A stretch of 64,000 bases of DNA from Candidatus Gastranaerophilales bacterium (GCA_944322785.1 CALUPW010000007.1:39756-103755); one strand, 5' to 3'. Numbered from the stretch's first letter, positions 41,350-50,182 are shown. The notes: generated by a model from the sequence alone, not told the origin. A program made the numbers and translations.

Positions 41350-42996
41350 ATGGACTTTCAAAAAATACTGGAAAACAAACCTTTATTATACGGGATAATA
41401 GGCGGACTTGTAATTTTCATTGCTCTTGTAATGACAATCGGAATCGTTGTAAACAAAAATAAAACGAGCAATGGTGCCGCTCGTGTTGTCAGTGAAAAAG
41501 TTATAAAAGAACGTCTTGACCTTTTAACAACAAACAATCTAGGCAAAGCTATAGAAATTCAGGCGCTTCTTGCCCGTGAAGGCATTGTTGCAAGCCGTGA
41601 ACTTTCCGGTCAAAATTCAACCATATTTTTAAAAGAATATACAGCATCCCAGCGAGATCAGGCGCTTCTTGCAATTGTAAAAAGCGGTCTGGTTGACCAG
41701 AATGTCGGACTTGAAATCTTCGATAAAGGCGACTTTACCTCTACCAAAGAAGATAAAAAAATTCGTCTTGCACGTGCAATCAACGGTGAACTTTCCAGAT
41801 TAATCAGAAAAATTCCGCCGATAGAAAACGCATCTGTATTCATTTCAATTCCCGAACAATCTCTGTTTACATCAATGCAAAAACCCGTAACAGCAACCGT
41901 TCAGGTTACAATTCCGGTCGGCGACAAACTTGATCCTTTAAAAGTTAAAGCAATAACCAACCTGCTTCTTGGCAGCGTAAGCGGTCTAACATCAGAAAAT
42001 ATTTCAATAACAGATACAAACGGTAATGTCTATGCAAATATGATGGATGTAGACGACCAGATGCTTGAAAAGCTGCAGGAAAATGATAAATATATGCAGC
42101 AAAAAGTAAGCAGACAACTTGACAGAATGATTGGTGCCGGAAATTATACAGCAACCGTAAGCACCTTTCTCCGTCAGGCTCCGATGGAAAGAACAAGAAT
42201 CGAATATGACCCCAATCAAAAGACTTCTGTTTCAGAACAGTCATTTACAGAAGGTCTGGGAGATCAAACCCGTGATACAAACAGAAATCCGAATGCAGTA
42301 AGTGTTTATATTCCGAACGGACTTGCAGCAGGCGGTCAGGATTCAAGTCAGGACAGAAGTTACACCCGTTCAGCTACAGAAACCCAGTACGGAGTTTCAA
42401 GAACTCAGACAAATGAATATATAAAACCGGGTGTAATTGAGGAAATTTCAATTGCCGTAACAATGGAAAAAAGTGCAATGCCCGCAGAAACAACGGTCGA
42501 GGAGTTAAAAGAACTTATTGCTCGTACCGCAAGTCCCAGAGCATTACCGGAGAACGTTACAATTGCCTTTTCAGATGCTTCAGATCTCAATCTTGCAGGC
42601 GACAGAATGGCAAATCTTCCAAAACCGGACGAAAGCGGAAATCCATGGTGGCTTACTCTTGCATTGTGTGCAATTGGTTTGATTGTGGTTTCAAAAGTAG
42701 TTCAAAACAAACTCAGAAAAGCTCAGGAAGAACATGATAAAGAAGTTGAACGCCTCAAACAGAAGGAAATGGAACAAGACCGTTTAATTCAGGAAATGGA
42801 TTCAAGAGCGGCGCAGCTTACGGAACGTCAGTCAGAACTTGCAAAAGGCTTGCTGGAAGCACAGCAGCGTGAATACCTTGCACTTCATACGACAGATGAA
42901 CTTGTGGATGCTCTTACAAATATGTCTGCAAATCTTTCCGAGGCAAACGAAGAAGATGCGGCGGATAAAATTAAGAGCTGGATAGAAGAAACATAA
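41350..42996 (+). CDS. fliF: Flagellar MS-ring protein FliF
   Basis: A 548-residue protein with one N-terminal membrane helix (about 12-35, YGIIGGLVIFIALVMTIGIVV). The YscJ/FliF ring-building domains follow, with GKAIEIQALLAREGIVASREL and KIRLARAINGELSRLIRKIPPIENASVFISIP. A beta-collar region lies near 285-340, a second membrane helix near 431-450 (WWLTLALCAIGLIVVSKVV), and a cytoplasmic helical tail. Two helices and the length favour FliF over the smaller injectisome SctJ. The tail ends EEDAADKIKSWIEET, where FliF normally binds FliG, and a FliG-position gene follows. Confidence 0.88.
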   Translation: MDFQKILENKPLLYGIIGGLVIFIALVMTIGIVVNKNKTSNGAARVVSEKVIKERLDLLTTNNLGKAIEIQALLAREGIVASRELSGQNSTIFLKEYTASQRDQALLAIVKSGLVDQNVGLEIFDKGDFTSTKEDKKIRLARAINGELSRLIRKIPPIENASVFISIPEQSLFTSMQKPVTATVQVTIPVGDKLDPLKVKAITNLLLGSVSGLTSENISITDTNGNVYANMMDVDDQMLEKLQENDKYMQQKVSRQLDRMIGAGNYTATVSTFLRQAPMERTRIEYDPNQKTSVSEQSFTEGLGDQTRDTNRNPNAVSVYIPNGLAAGGQDSSQDRSYTRSATETQYGVSRTQTNEYIKPGVIEEISIAVTMEKSAMPAETTVEELKELIARTASPRALPENVTIAFSDASDLNLAGDRMANLPKPDESGNPWWLTLALCAIGLIVVSKVVQNKLRKAQEEHDKEVERLKQKEMEQDRLIQEMDSRAAQLTERQSELAKGLLEAQQREYLALHTTDELVDALTNMSANLSEANEEDAADKIKSWIEET

Positions 42997-43061
42997 AAGT
43001 AATTTTTCCGTACAATTTGTTCGGGTAAAAAGTAACTTAAAAACAGGAAAAAGGGAAATTA

Positions 43062-44126
43062 ATGGCAATAAAAGGTTTTGATTACGAAGCATTCGCACAG
43101 AATTTAACACAGCAGGCGCAGGAAATCGTCCCGCAGGATTTTGACCAGAATCAAAAGCAGTATGTTGTAAATACTTTGATGAATTTTTCCCGTCTTGCCG
43201 GTGAAGCTTTGTATAATGATAAGGAAAGTAATTTTAACGCAGATCAGGCTGTAATGATAACCCAGATTATTGCAGAATGGTCTTTCCACAAATCAGTCGA
43301 CCTTATAAGATCCGGAATCCCGCAACAATTCTGGGATCCTATTATGCAGAAGATTGCCTTTACAATCTTTGAAATCGCAAAACAAACATTTAAACAAAAC
43401 CTTCCTCAGGATCAAATCCTTCAGCTTATTGAACACCATGTTAAAAAAGCTTATGATGAATCAATTAAAGAATTAAAAACAAAAAATTTGATTAACGAAG
43501 CCTTGATGGACAAGGCTATGAAACAATCAAATATTGATAACATGATGCAGCAAATGCAGGAAAATCAAGAGGTTACACCGGAGCAGGCAGCTGCTGCGCA
43601 ACAACCGCTGCCGCAAAATGCTCCTGTCCAAAATCAACCGGTAAATGCTCCTGCAACTGCCGGAGCCGGAGTTCCCGCTGCACCTGTGGATATGTCAAAA
43701 CCGATTGAAAAATACAAACCGCCAAAATTATTAAAACTTGTTGCGGTTGCGCTTCTCTTAAAACGTGTAACAGATGACAGAGTGCAGGCAATCCTCAATC
43801 ATTTTGAGCAGGACGACGCCGGAACGGTTTTAAGATACATGTATGTTGACAATCTTGAGCAAAAAGTTGACCCGTCTGTTACAATGCGGGTTCTTGAAGA
43901 TATCGGGAAAAACCTTCCCTCCGCAACAGAAGTTAACACAAATTTGCTAGTTGATAAGGTAAAAGCGGCCGCCTCCATGATTGACAGACAGAAGCTGGAA
44001 ACTATGGTACAGCTTGAAAGACCGAATGTTCGGCGTTTCGTTTTTAATGCGCTGGAAGGCGAATTTTATAAAATGCCCCCAAGAGTTGCTGCGGTTATTG
44101 CCTCACACCTTGAACATAGTGTATAA
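43062..44126 (+). CDS. FliG-position protein, divergent
   Basis: A 354-residue protein. The N-terminal half (about 1-165) is helical and unlike FliG. A Gln/Ala/Pro-rich linker (about 166-220) leads to a C-terminal helical domain (KLLKLVAVALLLKRVTDDRV, AILNHFEQDDAGTVLRYMYV, FVFNALEGEFYKMPPRVAAV). Its pattern and hydrophobic spacing recall the FliG middle/C domains, including a late conserved-looking PPRVAAVIASHL. The charged torque-generating residues cannot be confirmed. Position between fliF and fliH is the main argument for FliG. It could instead be a lineage-specific C-ring or sorting-platform protein. Confidence 0.55.
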   Translation: MAIKGFDYEAFAQNLTQQAQEIVPQDFDQNQKQYVVNTLMNFSRLAGEALYNDKESNFNADQAVMITQIIAEWSFHKSVDLIRSGIPQQFWDPIMQKIAFTIFEIAKQTFKQNLPQDQILQLIEHHVKKAYDESIKELKTKNLINEALMDKAMKQSNIDNMMQQMQENQEVTPEQAAAAQQPLPQNAPVQNQPVNAPATAGAGVPAAPVDMSKPIEKYKPPKLLKLVAVALLLKRVTDDRVQAILNHFEQDDAGTVLRYMYVDNLEQKVDPSVTMRVLEDIGKNLPSATEVNTNLLVDKVKAAASMIDRQKLETMVQLERPNVRRFVFNALEGEFYKMPPRVAAVIASHLEHSV

Positions 44127-44138
44127 TAAAATTAAATC

Positions 44139-44954
44139 ATGATTATTAAACGAAAAACGGTCAGACAATCTGAAGTTTCCGGGGAGGAAATTTCGGAACT
44201 TCAGCAAGAAGCGGCAATTTTTAATGATGAACCGCAGATTTTGCCTGAACAATTTTCTGATGAAGAAGAATTTACGATTACACCGCCAGTACAGGATGAG
44301 CCGAAAAAAGAAATTCCGCCGGAAATAGTTAAAACACCGGAGCCGGAGGAGATTGATTTATTTAATCTTGACAACATTGATTTTAAACAGCGGCAGGAAA
44401 GACGTCGTGGTGACAGACGGCGTGGGTTCAGGCGTGTAGATGACAGAAATCTTATTTCAAGAGCACGTGAAGAAGCCGACAGCATACGTGATGCCGCAAG
44501 CAAAGAAGGTTATCAGGAGGGTCTTAACAGGGCTTCAGAGGAGCTTTTGCAGGTAAAGGAAAGTATAAAGGAATTTTTGAAAGCACCACAGGAAGTCTTT
44601 GAATATATAGCACCTGATATTCTTGAAATAAGCCTTGAAATCGCTCAAAAAATAATTAAAAACGAAGTAACGCAAAATCCTCAGATTGTTCTTGATAAAA
44701 TAACAGAAATTCTGAAAACACTCTCAAAAGAGGAACCAAAAGTTACGATAAGGGTAAATCCGCTGCAATTAAGTATTGCAAAGCAGGCAATTCCGGATAT
44801 GCTTGAGGCGGCAGGCCTTGAAACAAAAATGGTTGTTCTGCCGGATGAAGCAGTCACAGAAGGCGGATGTATTGTCAGCACAAATAACGGTGTAATTGAT
44901 GCAACAATTGAAAGTCAGATTGCGATAATTAAGGAGGCGTTGAAAGAAGTTTAA
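44139..44954 (+). CDS. fliH: Flagellar/type III ATPase regulator FliH
   Basis: A 271-residue protein. The first 85 residues are acidic and Pro-rich. A very basic patch (RQERRRGDRRRGFRR, about 88-102) is followed by a helix with small-residue spacing (AREEADSIRDAASKEGYQEG). The FliH/SctL C-terminal domain ends the protein (IRVNPLQLSIAKQ, EGGCIVSTNNGVIDATIESQ, IKEALKEV). FliH controls and recruits the export ATPase FliI, yet no fliI lies in this window. The stop overlaps the flhA start by one base (TAATG), so the two are translationally coupled. Confidence 0.82.
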   Translation: MIIKRKTVRQSEVSGEEISELQQEAAIFNDEPQILPEQFSDEEEFTITPPVQDEPKKEIPPEIVKTPEPEEIDLFNLDNIDFKQRQERRRGDRRRGFRRVDDRNLISRAREEADSIRDAASKEGYQEGLNRASEELLQVKESIKEFLKAPQEVFEYIAPDILEISLEIAQKIIKNEVTQNPQIVLDKITEILKTLSKEEPKVTIRVNPLQLSIAKQAIPDMLEAAGLETKMVVLPDEAVTEGGCIVSTNNGVIDATIESQIAIIKEALKEV

Positions 44955-47059
44955 TGGCACAGGGGGGAGCAGCAAGTACTAATTCTTTAAGTGAAGTGGC
45001 AATGGCAATATTTGTATTGCTTCTTATTGTTCTGCTGCTTGTTGAGCTGCCTAACTGGGTTGTAAACGTTTCAATATGTTTAAATATTACACTGGGTGTT
45101 GTTCTTTTGATGATATCATTATACGTTAAAAAGACGCTTGAACTTGCGGCATTCCCTTCAATTATCCTTATCGGTACAATGTTCCGTCTGGTACTTTCAA
45201 TTGCATCAACAAGACTTATTCTTTCAAAAGGTGAAGCCGGCGAGGTAATCCATGCGTTCGGAACTTTTGTAACCGGCGGTAACATGGTCGTCGGCGGCGT
45301 AATCTTTCTTATCATAACAGTCGTACAGTTTATGGTAATCACAAAAGGTGCGGAACGTATCGCAGAAGTTTCCGCAAGATTTGCATTAGATGCTATGCCC
45401 GGTAAGCAAATGACTATTGATGCTGATTTTAACGCAGGTCTTATATCGCCAGAGGAAGCAACGCAAAGACGTGAAGATTTGCAAAGGGAATCAAATCTTT
45501 TCGGTTCTATGGACGGTGCGATGAAGTTTGTTAAAGGGGATACAATTGCCGGTATTATTATCGTACTTATAAATATTATAGGCGGGTTATGCGTAGGGTG
45601 TCTCATGAATCAGATGCCTATTGCAGATGCCGTTAACAAATATACAATCCTTACAATAGGTGACGGTCTTGCTTCTCAGGTGCCGTCGCTTTTGATGTCA
45701 ATTGCAGCCGGTATTTTCATGACTCGTGCTTCTGCTGCAAATTCATTGGGTGCTGATTTTACATCAGAAATCAGAAGTAAACCGAATGCTCTGTTTCTTG
45801 CAGCAGGATTTTTACTGTTACTTGCATTTACGGGGCATACCTGGTTCTGGGAAGGTACAGGGCTGCCGTTCCTTCCGTTCTTCCTGTTTGCAATCGGACT
45901 CGGTATTACAGGCTTTTCAACACTTATCAACGCTGATGTTCAATCTCAATTGGGGCAGTTAGAAAGCGTTCGTCAAAATATGCAGGATCTGGTAAACCCG
46001 AACCGTATGTACGAACGTTTGGGTGTGGATATTTTGAGTTTACAGGTGGGGTCTAACCTGCTGGTAATAGCTGACCCCGATCAGGAAGGACAATTGCTTG
46101 CAAAAATAGCCGCTCTCCGTCAAAGAGTTACCGACGAATTGGGCTATATTCTTCCAAACATAAGAATTATGGATTCATCTGCACTTGATGCAAATGAATA
46201 TATGATTCAAATAAGAGGCAACACGGTGGATACTGGATATGTATATCCCGGCCGGCTTATGGTAATTGCAGATCAGTGGGATTCCGTTAAAAAAGAAGTT
46301 CCGCAGGATGCAATCATCGGTATTGATCCGACTTATCAAACTCAGGCCTACTGGATTACACCTGATGATGCAAAAACCGCTCGTTCAGTCACAGCTTTTG
46401 ATTCAACTGATGTTATAGTTACTCACCTTCAGGAATGTGTGCGCAAACACGTTGATGAAGTTATGACAAAAACAGACGTACTCAAACTTATGGAACTTGT
46501 CCGCTCTCAAGACCCCACTCTTGTCAACGACCTTGTTCCGACAATTATTTCAACGAGTGACTTGCGCAAAATCTTTGTTAACTTAATCCGTGAAAAAGTT
46601 TCAATTAAAGATATTATATTTGTGTTTGAAAGACTTTGTGATTATGCAAGATTTTCAAAAGAACCCGATATTTTATCCGAACGTTTGCGTGCTGCTTTGG
46701 GACGCCAGATTTGTCTTGCAAACGTCGAAGATGACAAGGTGCTTTATGCATTAACACTTTCGCCTGAATGGGAAAAAACTCTGGATGACAGCTGTCAGCG
46801 AACAGAGCTGGGTACAATGTTTCTTTTAAATCCTATGCAGGTGCAGGAGCTTATTGAAACAACAGCATCAACATTGATGCGGGCAAATCAGGCATGCGGA
46901 CGCAATCCTGTTATATTGTGTTCTCCCAGAATTCGATTGCCGCTCTACCAGCTTCTTGAACGACACATTCCGACAATTGTTGTAATTTCATACTCGGAAT
47001 TGATTACGGATATTAAAGTTGAGGCGGTTGATACAATCGGCGAAAGTTATGCAATGTAG
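44954..47059 (+). CDS. flhA: Export gate protein FlhA (FHIPEP family)
   Basis: A 701-residue inner-membrane protein, the main gate of flagellar and type III export. The N-terminal half has about eight membrane helices and the family blocks LAAFPSIILIGTMFRLVLSI, STRLILSKGEAGEVIHAFG and MPGKQMTIDADFNAG. The C-terminal cytoplasmic domain (about 345-701), which docks chaperones, contains ILSLQVGSNLLVIADP and YQTQAYWITPDDA. Length alone cannot separate FlhA from injectisome SctV; the fliE and fliF neighbours favour FlhA. flhB and fliP, fliQ, fliR are not in the window. Confidence 0.92.
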   Translation: MAQGGAASTNSLSEVAMAIFVLLLIVLLLVELPNWVVNVSICLNITLGVVLLMISLYVKKTLELAAFPSIILIGTMFRLVLSIASTRLILSKGEAGEVIHAFGTFVTGGNMVVGGVIFLIITVVQFMVITKGAERIAEVSARFALDAMPGKQMTIDADFNAGLISPEEATQRREDLQRESNLFGSMDGAMKFVKGDTIAGIIIVLINIIGGLCVGCLMNQMPIADAVNKYTILTIGDGLASQVPSLLMSIAAGIFMTRASAANSLGADFTSEIRSKPNALFLAAGFLLLLAFTGHTWFWEGTGLPFLPFFLFAIGLGITGFSTLINADVQSQLGQLESVRQNMQDLVNPNRMYERLGVDILSLQVGSNLLVIADPDQEGQLLAKIAALRQRVTDELGYILPNIRIMDSSALDANEYMIQIRGNTVDTGYVYPGRLMVIADQWDSVKKEVPQDAIIGIDPTYQTQAYWITPDDAKTARSVTAFDSTDVIVTHLQECVRKHVDEVMTKTDVLKLMELVRSQDPTLVNDLVPTIISTSDLRKIFVNLIREKVSIKDIIFVFERLCDYARFSKEPDILSERLRAALGRQICLANVEDDKVLYALTLSPEWEKTLDDSCQRTELGTMFLLNPMQVQELIETTASTLMRANQACGRNPVILCSPRIRLPLYQLLERHIPTIVVISYSELITDIKVEAVDTIGESYAM

Positions 47060-47071
47060 CAGGGGGGTAAA

Positions 47072-48349
47072 TTGGGTGATTTGAGGAAATTGCTTTTTGC
47101 TGCGGTAATATTGGCGGTAATTCTTTTATCCTGTGCCGCAGTAATGAAATCAAGACAAACAGCTAAAAATAAAACCGTACAGACCGTTCATTTACAAGAT
47201 AGGTCAGCTTCTCAACAGGAGCCGGAACCGCAGGTGATATCTGCGGATTTGGAAGATGACGGGAAAAACAAAAAGCTGAATAAATCAGAAACTGATAACG
47301 AAAAACGAATTAACGTAGTTGAAGATGATATATCTGACGGGATAATTGAACAAGATTTGCCGAAATTGAAAATCAATGAAGAAGCCATAGCAAAAATAAA
47401 GAAAAATTTCGAAAACTGCGGGAGAATTTATTCACAAAATGCGTTTGCGCAGGAAAAGAATTTAAAAACCCATTTAGCCTGTCAGGAGTCTCCAAAATGG
47501 ACAAACGATTGTAAAGACGGGATACGTTACGGCAATTTGTGTGTTAAAGCGGTTTCATATACCAAATACAGATTGGAAAGTTACGGTGTTGACAGAGCGC
47601 ATAACAACGAACATATGATGATAACCAAAGCTTGCAATGATGCCGGAATGCGGCTGCCGACAAATGATGAAATTAAAATTTTGAAAAAATACTACCGCAA
47701 TCTTATAGATAAATATAAAACTATTGATATAATAGGGTGTGAAACGGAATTTTATCCGCAAGACTCATGTATCCGCAATCCTCAGTCGCATTTATTTATA
47801 GATGGCCGTACCGGAGATTATGAAATGTTTGATATGAAAACTCATGATTTGGGAGGCGTTCTAAATACGGTCATTTGCGTTAAAAGGACTGGCTCATCCG
47901 GTTCATACAACATCAGAAAAGAAGAATTCCCGGAACTTCCGCCGCTTGTTTGTCCAAAATCAAATAAACCTGTTGCGAAAATTTCATGTCACATTCCGGA
48001 GCGGGGAGATAAAAATTTGTGTATTGCAGACAGGGATATAATTGTAGATTACACATATAATGGAATTTTTGAAAATGCTTTAAAGTTAGCCAATAACAGT
48101 GAATATTATGAATTGATATATGAACCTTTAGAATGTCAATGCAGGGCAATAGGTATGCATTTGCCGACAGAAAAGGAAATGAAAACTGTTAATCGGGTAT
48201 TGGCGGATTCTACGGATGCTGTTTATGCACATTCAACCGGCTTTTCTTACCCCGGGGGATTAATTATAAAATTTAATGTGGGGTATAAATTAGACAGAGA
48301 TTTTACATTAAAACTTCGTTGTGTAAAAAGATTGGATGAGAAAGAGTAA
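47072..48349 (+). CDS. Unknown membrane-anchored protein with two related Cys-rich domains
   Basis: A 425-residue protein with a N-terminal membrane anchor (about 6-25, [18 protein letters not shown]), an acidic linker to about 130, then two related domains. The first has [17 protein letters not shown] and ends VICVKR. The second has [17 protein letters not shown] and ends LRCVKR. The RLPT-x-EE/DE pattern is typical of DUF1566/Lcl-like and formylglycine-enzyme-like folds. Many Cys suggest disulfides outside the cytoplasm. Start TTG 47072 is supported by AGGGGGG 5 nt upstream. It follows flhA by 12 nt and may be cotranscribed. Function unknown. Confidence 0.7.
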   Translation: MGDLRKLLFAAVILAVILLSCAAVMKSRQTAKNKTVQTVHLQDRSASQQEPEPQVISADLEDDGKNKKLNKSETDNEKRINVVEDDISDGIIEQDLPKLKINEEAIAKIKKNFENCGRIYSQNAFAQEKNLKTHLACQESPKWTNDCKDGIRYGNLCVKAVSYTKYRLESYGVDRAHNNEHMMITKACNDAGMRLPTNDEIKILKKYYRNLIDKYKTIDIIGCETEFYPQDSCIRNPQSHLFIDGRTGDYEMFDMKTHDLGGVLNTVICVKRTGSSGSYNIRKEEFPELPPLVCPKSNKPVAKISCHIPERGDKNLCIADRDIIVDYTYNGIFENALKLANNSEYYELIYEPLECQCRAIGMHLPTEKEMKTVNRVLADSTDAVYAHSTGFSYPGGLIIKFNVGYKLDRDFTLKLRCVKRLDEKE

Positions 48350-48351
48350 TT

Positions 48352-48558
48352 ATGAAACGGTTTGTTTTATTTTTAATAAGTATTTATCAAAAGATTTCCA
48401 AACACACACCGTCTGTTTGCAGATTTTATCCGACGTGTTCTGAATATATGCGTCAGGCGATAATTAAATACGGACTTTTAAAGGGCGGCTGGCTCGGTAT
48501 CAAACGAATTTGCCGTTGTCACCCGCTTAATGAGGGCGGCTATGACCCTGTGCCGTGA
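48352..48558 (+). CDS. yidD: Membrane protein insertion efficiency factor YidD
   Basis: A 68-residue YidD protein: [29 protein letters not shown], then [24 protein letters not shown]. The conserved three Cys and the C-terminal HP...GG.DPVP are all present. YidD assists insertion of membrane proteins together with YidC. It is usually next to rnpA and yidC, but here it stands directly behind the Cys-rich protein (3 nt gap), so it has moved away from that context. Full length. Confidence 0.93.
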   Translation: MKRFVLFLISIYQKISKHTPSVCRFYPTCSEYMRQAIIKYGLLKGGWLGIKRICRCHPLNEGGYDPVP

Positions 48559-48570
48559 AATTGAAATTTA

Positions 48571-48579
48571 TGGTATAAT
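48571..48579 (+). promoter_or_regulatory. Extended -10 promoter of the third poly-G pilin
   Basis: TGGTATAAT fits an extended -10 element (TGn before TATAAT). No -35 hexamer is evident at 17 nt. It is 40 nt before the ATG at 48619. Confidence 0.45.
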
Positions 48580-48602
48580 AAATAATAAAATTATTAAATA
48601 AA

Positions 48603-48676
48603 GCGAAAGGAGCTAAAAATGGTGAAAAAGCAGACTATGATTGAAATTCGGGGGGGGGGGGGCAACCCGTAAAACA
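48603..48676 (+). repeat. Poly-G pilin cassette 5' end, copy 3
   Basis: Matches the first 74 bp of the repeats at 16389 and 39239, with only two substitutions. One is A to G, which extends the tract to thirteen G at 48650-48662 while keeping its total length and frame the same. AGGAG lies 6 nt before ATG 48619. Confidence 0.85.
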
Positions 48677-49618
48677 GGCTCCTGCTGTGATTTACAGAAA
48701 CGTCATTCTGAGCTTGACTCAGAATCTATCAATGTAGATAAAAACAGACTCCGGCTCGGGGGCCGGAGTGACGAAAGCAGCCAAATCACAAATTCTTCTT
48801 TCCGTCATTCTGAACTTGATTCAGAATCTATCAATGTTGATAAAAACAACCTACGCCGCATAGACCGGAGTGACCAATCAAGCCGCAAAGCAGCATTCAC
48901 CATGGCAGAAGTTTTAATAACACTCGGCATAATCGGAATAGTCGCCGCCATGACTTTGCCGTCGTTAATAGGAAGATGGAAAGATAAGGAATATGAGGTA
49001 AGAGCCAAAAGAACATTTTCCTTAATTAATCAGGCAATCGAAAGATATGAAGCTGAAAGCGGAATGATTGGCGATTTTTCGGCTCTTTTTGACACCTCAC
49101 AAACGTCGCAGGCTGTGCTTAAACATTTTTCAGAATATTTTGAATCACCAACCCTGTGTTTAACAAGGTCTGATAATTGTTCAAAATATGTTTATTATGT
49201 CAAATATTCTTCACCTTTGTTTGATGAAAACGGCGATGCCATGGCCGATGGTATAGGCATTTCGCCGCCATTGATGGTTCTAAAAGACGGTTCTATTGTC
49301 ACGGTAAAACAATTTGATAAATGTGAATGGAACTACTCCGGAACCAGCTATAATCCGGACGGTACTGTAAAGGTCGATGAAAACGGAAATCCGATTATCT
49401 ATGATTGGGTTTTGCATTATTGCGCAAGTATATTTTTTGATACAAACGGAATATCGCCTCCTAATCAGGCCGGTGCCGATGTTTTTGAAATCCGTATAAA
49501 CAAGGACGGTCAATTTACCGGCTGGGGCAATTCAGGCTGGACAAGTCTTCAGAGTATTCTTTCCGGTCATGGCCCTGTTTATACAAGGTATAGTGAAGGG
49601 CAAAAGAAAAAGCCATAA
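48641..49618 (+). CDS. Type IV pilin-like protein with repeat-derived leader (third poly-G copy)
   Basis: The pilin helix begins at AFTMAEVLITLGIIG near residue 87 of 325. The C-terminal part is more distant from the other pilins but keeps FDTNGISPPNQAGADVFEI. The leader contains two translated copies of one palindromic unit, each reading RHSELDSESINVDKN followed by an RSD-S segment (DNA near 48700-48785 and 48803-48880). The frame opens at TTG 48641 without a ribosome site. The good ATG at 48619 is out of frame by one base because of the thirteen-G tract, so expression should need a slip to twelve or fifteen G. A bidirectional terminator follows immediately. Confidence 0.65.
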   Translation: MKFGGGGATRKTGSCCDLQKRHSELDSESINVDKNRLRLGGRSDESSQITNSSFRHSELDSESINVDKNNLRRIDRSDQSSRKAAFTMAEVLITLGIIGIVAAMTLPSLIGRWKDKEYEVRAKRTFSLINQAIERYEAESGMIGDFSALFDTSQTSQAVLKHFSEYFESPTLCLTRSDNCSKYVYYVKYSSPLFDENGDAMADGIGISPPLMVLKDGSIVTVKQFDKCEWNYSGTSYNPDGTVKVDENGNPIIYDWVLHYCASIFFDTNGISPPNQAGADVFEIRINKDGQFTGWGNSGWTSLQSILSGHGPVYTRYSEGQKKKP

Positions 49619-49649
49619 AGTATCGGGGCTTTTTAAGCCCCGATACTTT
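49617..49649. terminator. Bidirectional intrinsic terminator
   Basis: A 14-bp stem (AAAGTATCGGGGCT and its complement) with a 5-nt loop and T-rich ends on both strands. It lies between the convergent pilin gene and the XRE gene at 49656 and overlaps the pilin stop codon. Confidence 0.85.
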
Positions 49650-49655
49650 TGTATA

Positions 49656-50069
49656 TCAGCTTAAATCAGTCTTTTTCAAAACTTCCATAATTTTTAAAAT
49701 CAAATCTAACTTTTTTATATCATCACTCATTTCTTTACAATTTAGAGTTATGTTTTCCCGTATTTTTTCATATTCAATTTTTTTATTCTGATTATCGGGT
49801 TTGTGTTTGTATTGTTCGACATATCCGTATGAATTTCTTTTATATTTGCTTTTGTAATCAAAATCAAACAGACTTATAAGGTCAGTTTCAAAATAACAGG
49901 ACAATTTATCAAGGATATCTGTTTTTATAGAGCAGATTCCGTTTTCAATTCGTCCCAGCTGCCTTGCGGAAAGTCCTATCATTTCGGCAAGTTTTTCCTG
50001 ACTAATCTTCTTTTTCTTTCTTAAAATTTTTACCTGTTCTCCGAATTTTTGACCTAAACTTTTCTTCAT
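49656..50069 (-). CDS. XRE-family regulator, short LFDF type
   Basis: A 137-residue protein with an N-terminal Cro/CI HTH (LRKKKKISQEKLAEMIG, then SARQLGRIENGICSI) and the linker DLISLFDF, the same junction as in the regulator at 38031. A short charged C-terminal helix region follows (YEKIRENITLNCKEMSDDIKKLD). AAAGGAGAG lies before the ATG. Its leader shares ordered elements with that of 38031 (GACCTTAAA, GAAGCT, GAAAGGA), so the two loci are paralogous beyond the coding part. It is divergent from a perfect promoter at 50148 that drives a putative small RNA. Confidence 0.85.
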   Translation of the reverse strand: MKKSLGQKFGEQVKILRKKKKISQEKLAEMIGLSARQLGRIENGICSIKTDILDKLSCYFETDLISLFDFDYKSKYKRNSYGYVEQYKHKPDNQNKKIEYEKIRENITLNCKEMSDDIKKLDLILKIMEVLKKTDLS

Positions 50070-50147
50070 AGCTCTCTCCTTTCTGCATGTTAAGCTTCTC
50101 TTTATTGATTTTTAAGGTCTTTTTCTGTCTTTATTTTGATAAAATAA

Positions 50148-50176
50148 TTGACAGTAGACGTTTTAAGTCTTATAAT
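50148..50176 (+). promoter_or_regulatory. Perfect sigma70 promoter with conserved spacer motif (copy 2)
   Basis: TTGACA (50148-50153), a 17-nt spacer and TATAAT (50171-50176). The spacer contains GACGTTTTAAGTCT (50157-50170), matching the motif of the promoter at 37922-37950. A protein bound there would cover both promoter boxes. Confidence 0.75.
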
Positions 50177-50182
50177 TTTTAA

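Noticed and set aside
40946..47059. Naming the block a type III injectisome
   Set aside because: FliE and a two-helix 548-aa FliF are flagellar-type; no SctC, SctD or needle gene is seen. The export role is therefore kept open rather than named.
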